A DNA stretch of 15,670 nucleotides, from the NCBI GenBank assembly GCA_030691555.1, contig JAUYEB010000193.1, positions 1 through 15,670 of the forward strand, written 5' to 3'. A program made the translations under genes and the position numbers. This document shows positions 13,400 to 15,670 of the stretch, piece after piece; position 1 is the first letter of the stretch, and the number at the start of each line of letters is the position of its first letter. The notes beneath the pieces are model-generated. The model did no database searches, was not told the origin of the DNA, and saw only the letters and a list, made by a program, of their open reading frames with translations. This stretch comes from Candidatus Bathyarchaeota archaeon (GTDB lineage: Archaea; Thermoproteota; Bathyarchaeia; TCS64).

Positions 13400-14062
13400 T
13401 TGACCACGGAAAAGGAGGTATTAGCGAGGCTGAAGGACGCCGTCCTCAGCTACGACTCGGAAGCAGCCGCCGAAGCAGCCAAGGAGGCTGTCTCCCTAAA
13501 AATCGACCCCGTGAAGGCCATCGAGGAGGGCCTAGCCAAAGGCCTCAGGGAGATCGGTGACAAATTCGAGAAAGGCGAACTCTACCTGCCACACCTGATC
13601 ATGGGGGCCGACGCCATGGAGGCCGCCATCCACGTGCTCGAGGGGCACATGTCGAAGGAAAGCCTCGAGTCGACGAGCCGTGGAACCGTCGTCATAGGGA
13701 CGGTGGAGGGGGACATCCACGACCTCGGCCTCCGCATCGTGGGCTCGATGCTCAGAGCGAACGGCTTCAAGGTCCACGACCTCGGCTTCAACACGAAGAC
13801 GCTCGACTTCATACAGAAGGCCAAGGACGTCAACGCCGACATCATCGCCGTGTCGTCCCTCATGACGACGACGATGCCCTTCATGAAGGACCTCATCGAG
13901 GCCCTCGACGCGGCGGGGCTTCGCGGAAAATATTCGGTTATGATAGGCGGCGGCCCCGTCACCGAGAAGTGGGCCAAGGAGATTGGGGCCTCGGCCTACG
14001 GCAGGGACGCGACCGAGGCGGTGAGAGTCGCCAAGGAGATAATGGCGAAGAAGAGGAAGTGA
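13400..14062 (+). CDS. Methyltransferase corrinoid protein (MtmC/MtbC/MttC-like)
   Basis: A 220-aa two-domain cobalamin carrier. Residues of about 5-90 are the helical cap domain (GLAKGLREIGDKFEKGELYL), and residues of about 95-218 the B12-binding Rossmann fold, with the lower-ligand signature GDIHDLG (104-110; D105, H107, G110), SSLMTTTM (152-159) and GGGPV (183-187). In most family members the motif continues G-K-N; here it is G-L-R. The protein should accept a methyl group from the adjacent MtmB-like enzyme(s) and pass it to a second methyltransferase that is not in the window. The TTG start is forced by an in-frame stop at 13391-13393. The next gene follows after seven bases, so the two form an operon. 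Confidence 0.92.
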   Translation: MTTEKEVLARLKDAVLSYDSEAAAEAAKEAVSLKIDPVKAIEEGLAKGLREIGDKFEKGELYLPHLIMGADAMEAAIHVLEGHMSKESLESTSRGTVVIGTVEGDIHDLGLRIVGSMLRANGFKVHDLGFNTKTLDFIQKAKDVNADIIAVSSLMTTTMPFMKDLIEALDAAGLRGKYSVMIGGGPVTEKWAKEIGASAYGRDATEAVRVAKEIMAKKRK

Positions 14063-14069
14063 CCCCACG

Positions 14070-15485
14070 TTGACCGCTCCGACTCTTTGGGAGGTCCTCG
14101 ACAGGGCCTGCAATACGGGGCCCGTGATGACGGGGAAGGACTTCGACATGAAGGTCTTCCAGACCGTCACGAGGCTCGTAAAGGAGCACGACATTAAGTA
14201 CAATCCGCGGACTCCCGTTTCGAGCGACGACGGACTCGCCGACGAGGCGTGGAAGGCCGGGTTACAACTCTTCAGGGAGGTTGGCTCCTATTGCATAAAC
14301 TCTGGTCGTGTGATCCGGTTCGACGACTCTGAGATCCGCGATGGAATCAGGGAGCTCCGAGGCGAGGCATCGGTGGGTGATGGGGCAGAGAGGAGGCAGC
14401 TAACCCTGAGGGGTGTGGAGGACAAGAGGCCGCCGACGATCGTCTGCGGCGGGGTGATCGAGAGCAACTTCCCCGAGGGGGAGAACTTCGTCAAGCTCTA
14501 CCAGTCGATAGCCCAGGAGCCCACGATAGACGGGTTCTACGTCGGACCCCCCCTCCAGTCCTCGGAGGGCCGCCTCGTGAGGTCGGGGACCCCCCTCGAG
14601 ACGCACTCCGGCAGATCCATGGCGACCTGGGTCAGGGAGGCGGTGAGGAGGGCCGGAAGGCCAGGGCTCCACTTCCTCTCCGCTTGTACCCCCGCGATCG
14701 CCAACGTAGCGGCCGCTGATCCCGTGGATGGGCTTAGGAGGAGCGACGGAATAGTCGCGACCATCATGCCCGAGCTCAAAACGGACTACGAGAACCTGAA
14801 CAAGATCACCTTCAGCCACGATTACGGCTGCATCAAGCACGTCTACAACGGCGGGATGATCGGGGGCTGGGCGGGCGGGCCCGAGGGGGCGCTCGTCGTG
14901 TCGATAGCGAACGCCATCATGGCCGTGATGGTCTACAAGATAGGCGTGGGCTCGAGCTACAACGCCCTCGGATACCTGAGGGCCTCGGCGCCGAACTACA
15001 GCGCCTTCGTCACCCGCCCGTGTGTCTGGGGCTCATCCATCGGGAGCCAGGCCCTCTCAAGGAACACGAAGATAATAAACACATGCGTCGCCATGACGAA
15101 CGCGGGCCCGGGCACCGAGATGCAGCTCCAGGAGATTACCTCCGCCCAGTGCGCGGCGATTCCATGTGGTCGGGAGGGAGTCTCGCAGGGGGCACGCAGG
15201 TTCAAGGTGAGGCCGCTCCTCGGTAGCGGCTTGGAGAACCGATTCTGGGGCGAACTGGCCTACGCGTTAGCCGGGGTCAAACGAGACCTCGCCTCAGCGA
15301 TAGCCGACGAGATGTTGAGCCGATACGAGGCGAAGATAACGCGTGAGTCGGATGGGGGGCCGCTGGGGCACACGTTCGACGAGATATATGACCTGAAGAC
15401 GCTGACGCCGAGGGCGCAGTTCACTGAGATGTACCTCAAGATGAAGAGGGAACTCGAGGACATGGGGGTCAGCTTCAGGCAATAG
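14070..15485 (+). CDS. MtmB-family methyltransferase without pyrrolysine (copy 2)
   Basis: A 471-aa protein closer to MtmB than copy 1: AGRPGL (195-200), MPELKTDYENL (233-243) matching NELKIDLDAI of MtmB, GGWAGGPEGA (265-274), GPGTEMQLQEITSAQ (346-360) matching the GPCTEMCLLEASAQ segment, and HTFDEIYDLKTLTP (434-447) matching FQECYDVKTVTP. The pyrrolysine position is His201 (AGRPGLHFLS), read from an ordinary codon. It starts at TTG 14070, seven bases after the corrinoid protein gene, and both genes begin TTGACC. It is very probably the partner of that corrinoid protein. Substrate unknown: methylated amines, betaines or N-methyl amino acids are possible. An [2Fe-2S] activator-like gene starts 20 bases after its stop. 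Confidence 0.88.
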   Translation: MTAPTLWEVLDRACNTGPVMTGKDFDMKVFQTVTRLVKEHDIKYNPRTPVSSDDGLADEAWKAGLQLFREVGSYCINSGRVIRFDDSEIRDGIRELRGEASVGDGAERRQLTLRGVEDKRPPTIVCGGVIESNFPEGENFVKLYQSIAQEPTIDGFYVGPPLQSSEGRLVRSGTPLETHSGRSMATWVREAVRRAGRPGLHFLSACTPAIANVAAADPVDGLRRSDGIVATIMPELKTDYENLNKITFSHDYGCIKHVYNGGMIGGWAGGPEGALVVSIANAIMAVMVYKIGVGSSYNALGYLRASAPNYSAFVTRPCVWGSSIGSQALSRNTKIINTCVAMTNAGPGTEMQLQEITSAQCAAIPCGREGVSQGARRFKVRPLLGSGLENRFWGELAYALAGVKRDLASAIADEMLSRYEAKITRESDGGPLGHTFDEIYDLKTLTPRAQFTEMYLKMKRELEDMGVSFRQ

Positions 15486-15505
15486 ACGCCGTTGGCGCCG
15501 CCAGG

Positions 15506-15670
15506 GTGATTGAAACGGGCTCCAAAGTTAAGGTCATGTTCGAGCCGATGGGTCTGAGGGTAGACGCGTCCCCGAACGAGACGGTCCTCGAAGTTGCTAT
15601 CCGCGGCGGCGTGGGTCTCAGATCCGAGTGCGGCGGAACCCAGGTCTGTGGAAAATGCAGGGTTCAGGTC
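15506..15670 (+). CDS. [2Fe-2S] corrinoid-activating protein, RACo-like (N-terminal part, cut by window end)
   Basis: The first 55 residues of a protein running off the window. After a GTG start the sequence VMFEPMGLRVDASPNETVLE and then SECGGTQVCGKCRV form a plant-type ferredoxin domain with C42-x5-C48-x2-C51; the fourth ligand lies beyond the end. RACo-type proteins (reductive activators of corrinoid proteins; COG3894, DUF4445) begin this way and use ATP to return inactive Co(II) corrinoid to Co(I). The position in the operon, 20 bases after the MtmB-like stop, supports this over a free ferredoxin. Methanogen RamA instead carries C-terminal 4Fe-4S clusters. Start alternatives are ATG 15536 or 15548; GTG 15506 gives a complete N-terminal strand. 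Confidence 0.75.
   Translation, partial: MIETGSKVKVMFEPMGLRVDASPNETVLEVAIRGGVGLRSECGGTQVCGKCRVQV

Noticed and set aside
13532..14203. Minus-strand ORF of 223 aa opposite the corrinoid protein gene.
   Set aside because: Antisense shadow with Arg/His/Val-rich composition; the plus strand carries the B12-binding signature.
14658..14690. Possible UAG-encoded pyrrolysine in the MtmB-like genes.
   Set aside because: Both frames are open through the whole gene and the Pyl position is a sense codon (Ala or His); neither reaches normal length by readthrough.
1..15670. CRISPR arrays, rRNA genes or IS transposases.
   Set aside because: No regularly spaced repeats, rRNA-like sequence or transposase motifs were seen on either strand.

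Overview
The window looks archaeal. It has an intron-containing tRNA-Trp, TATA-like boxes about 25-30 nt upstream of start codons with no Shine-Dalgarno motif (leaderless genes), several TTG starts, and a typical archaeal gene set: DUF457 membrane protein, M42 aminopeptidase, VapBC, DUF362 and PDO-type thioredoxin folds. The moderately high GC content and the corrinoid methyltransferase genes would suit a Bathyarchaeia-like or other TACK-group archaeon. That placement is inference from gene content only.

Layout. (1) 1-1000: a tRNA-Trp gene with a 56-nt intron, then an AT-richer 0.8 kb segment bounded by an exact 24-bp copy of the tRNA 3' end. The segment carries an ORF that starts inside the copied tRNA end (possible integrase N-terminal remnant) and a DUF457-like membrane protein. 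It looks like a decayed integrated element. (2) 1003-5176: a two-gene ABC-2 type exporter, a 60-aa two-helix membrane protein, a 116-aa unknown protein, a coiled-coil/zinc-ribbon protein and an M42 metallopeptidase. (3) 5231-7440: a broken 3' end of a DUF362 gene, a VapBC toxin-antitoxin pair, an intact DUF362 gene that is a homologue of the broken one, and a doubtful, perhaps frameshifted small ORF. (4) 7441-10399: a fusion of a two-fold protein disulfide oxidoreductase with thioredoxin reductase (three CXXC motifs), then a DEAD-box RNA helicase. (5) 10472-11806: an AT-richer pair on the minus strand, a nitroreductase and an HpcH/HpaI aldolase. (6) 11875-15670: a corrinoid methyltransfer locus. 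Two MtmB-family (monomethylamine methyltransferase-like) proteins lie on either side of a corrinoid protein, and a [2Fe-2S] protein resembling RACo-type corrinoid activators begins at the window edge.

The most interesting system is (6). Both MtmB-like proteins keep the AGRPG segment that precedes pyrrolysine in MtmB, but they read straight through with a sense codon: Ala195 in one and His201 in the other. By analogy with the non-pyrrolysine MttB relatives (for example MtgB, glycine betaine), they probably pass a methyl group from an unknown substrate to the shared corrinoid protein, and the [2Fe-2S] protein would re-reduce that corrinoid to Co(I). The substrate cannot be read from the sequence.
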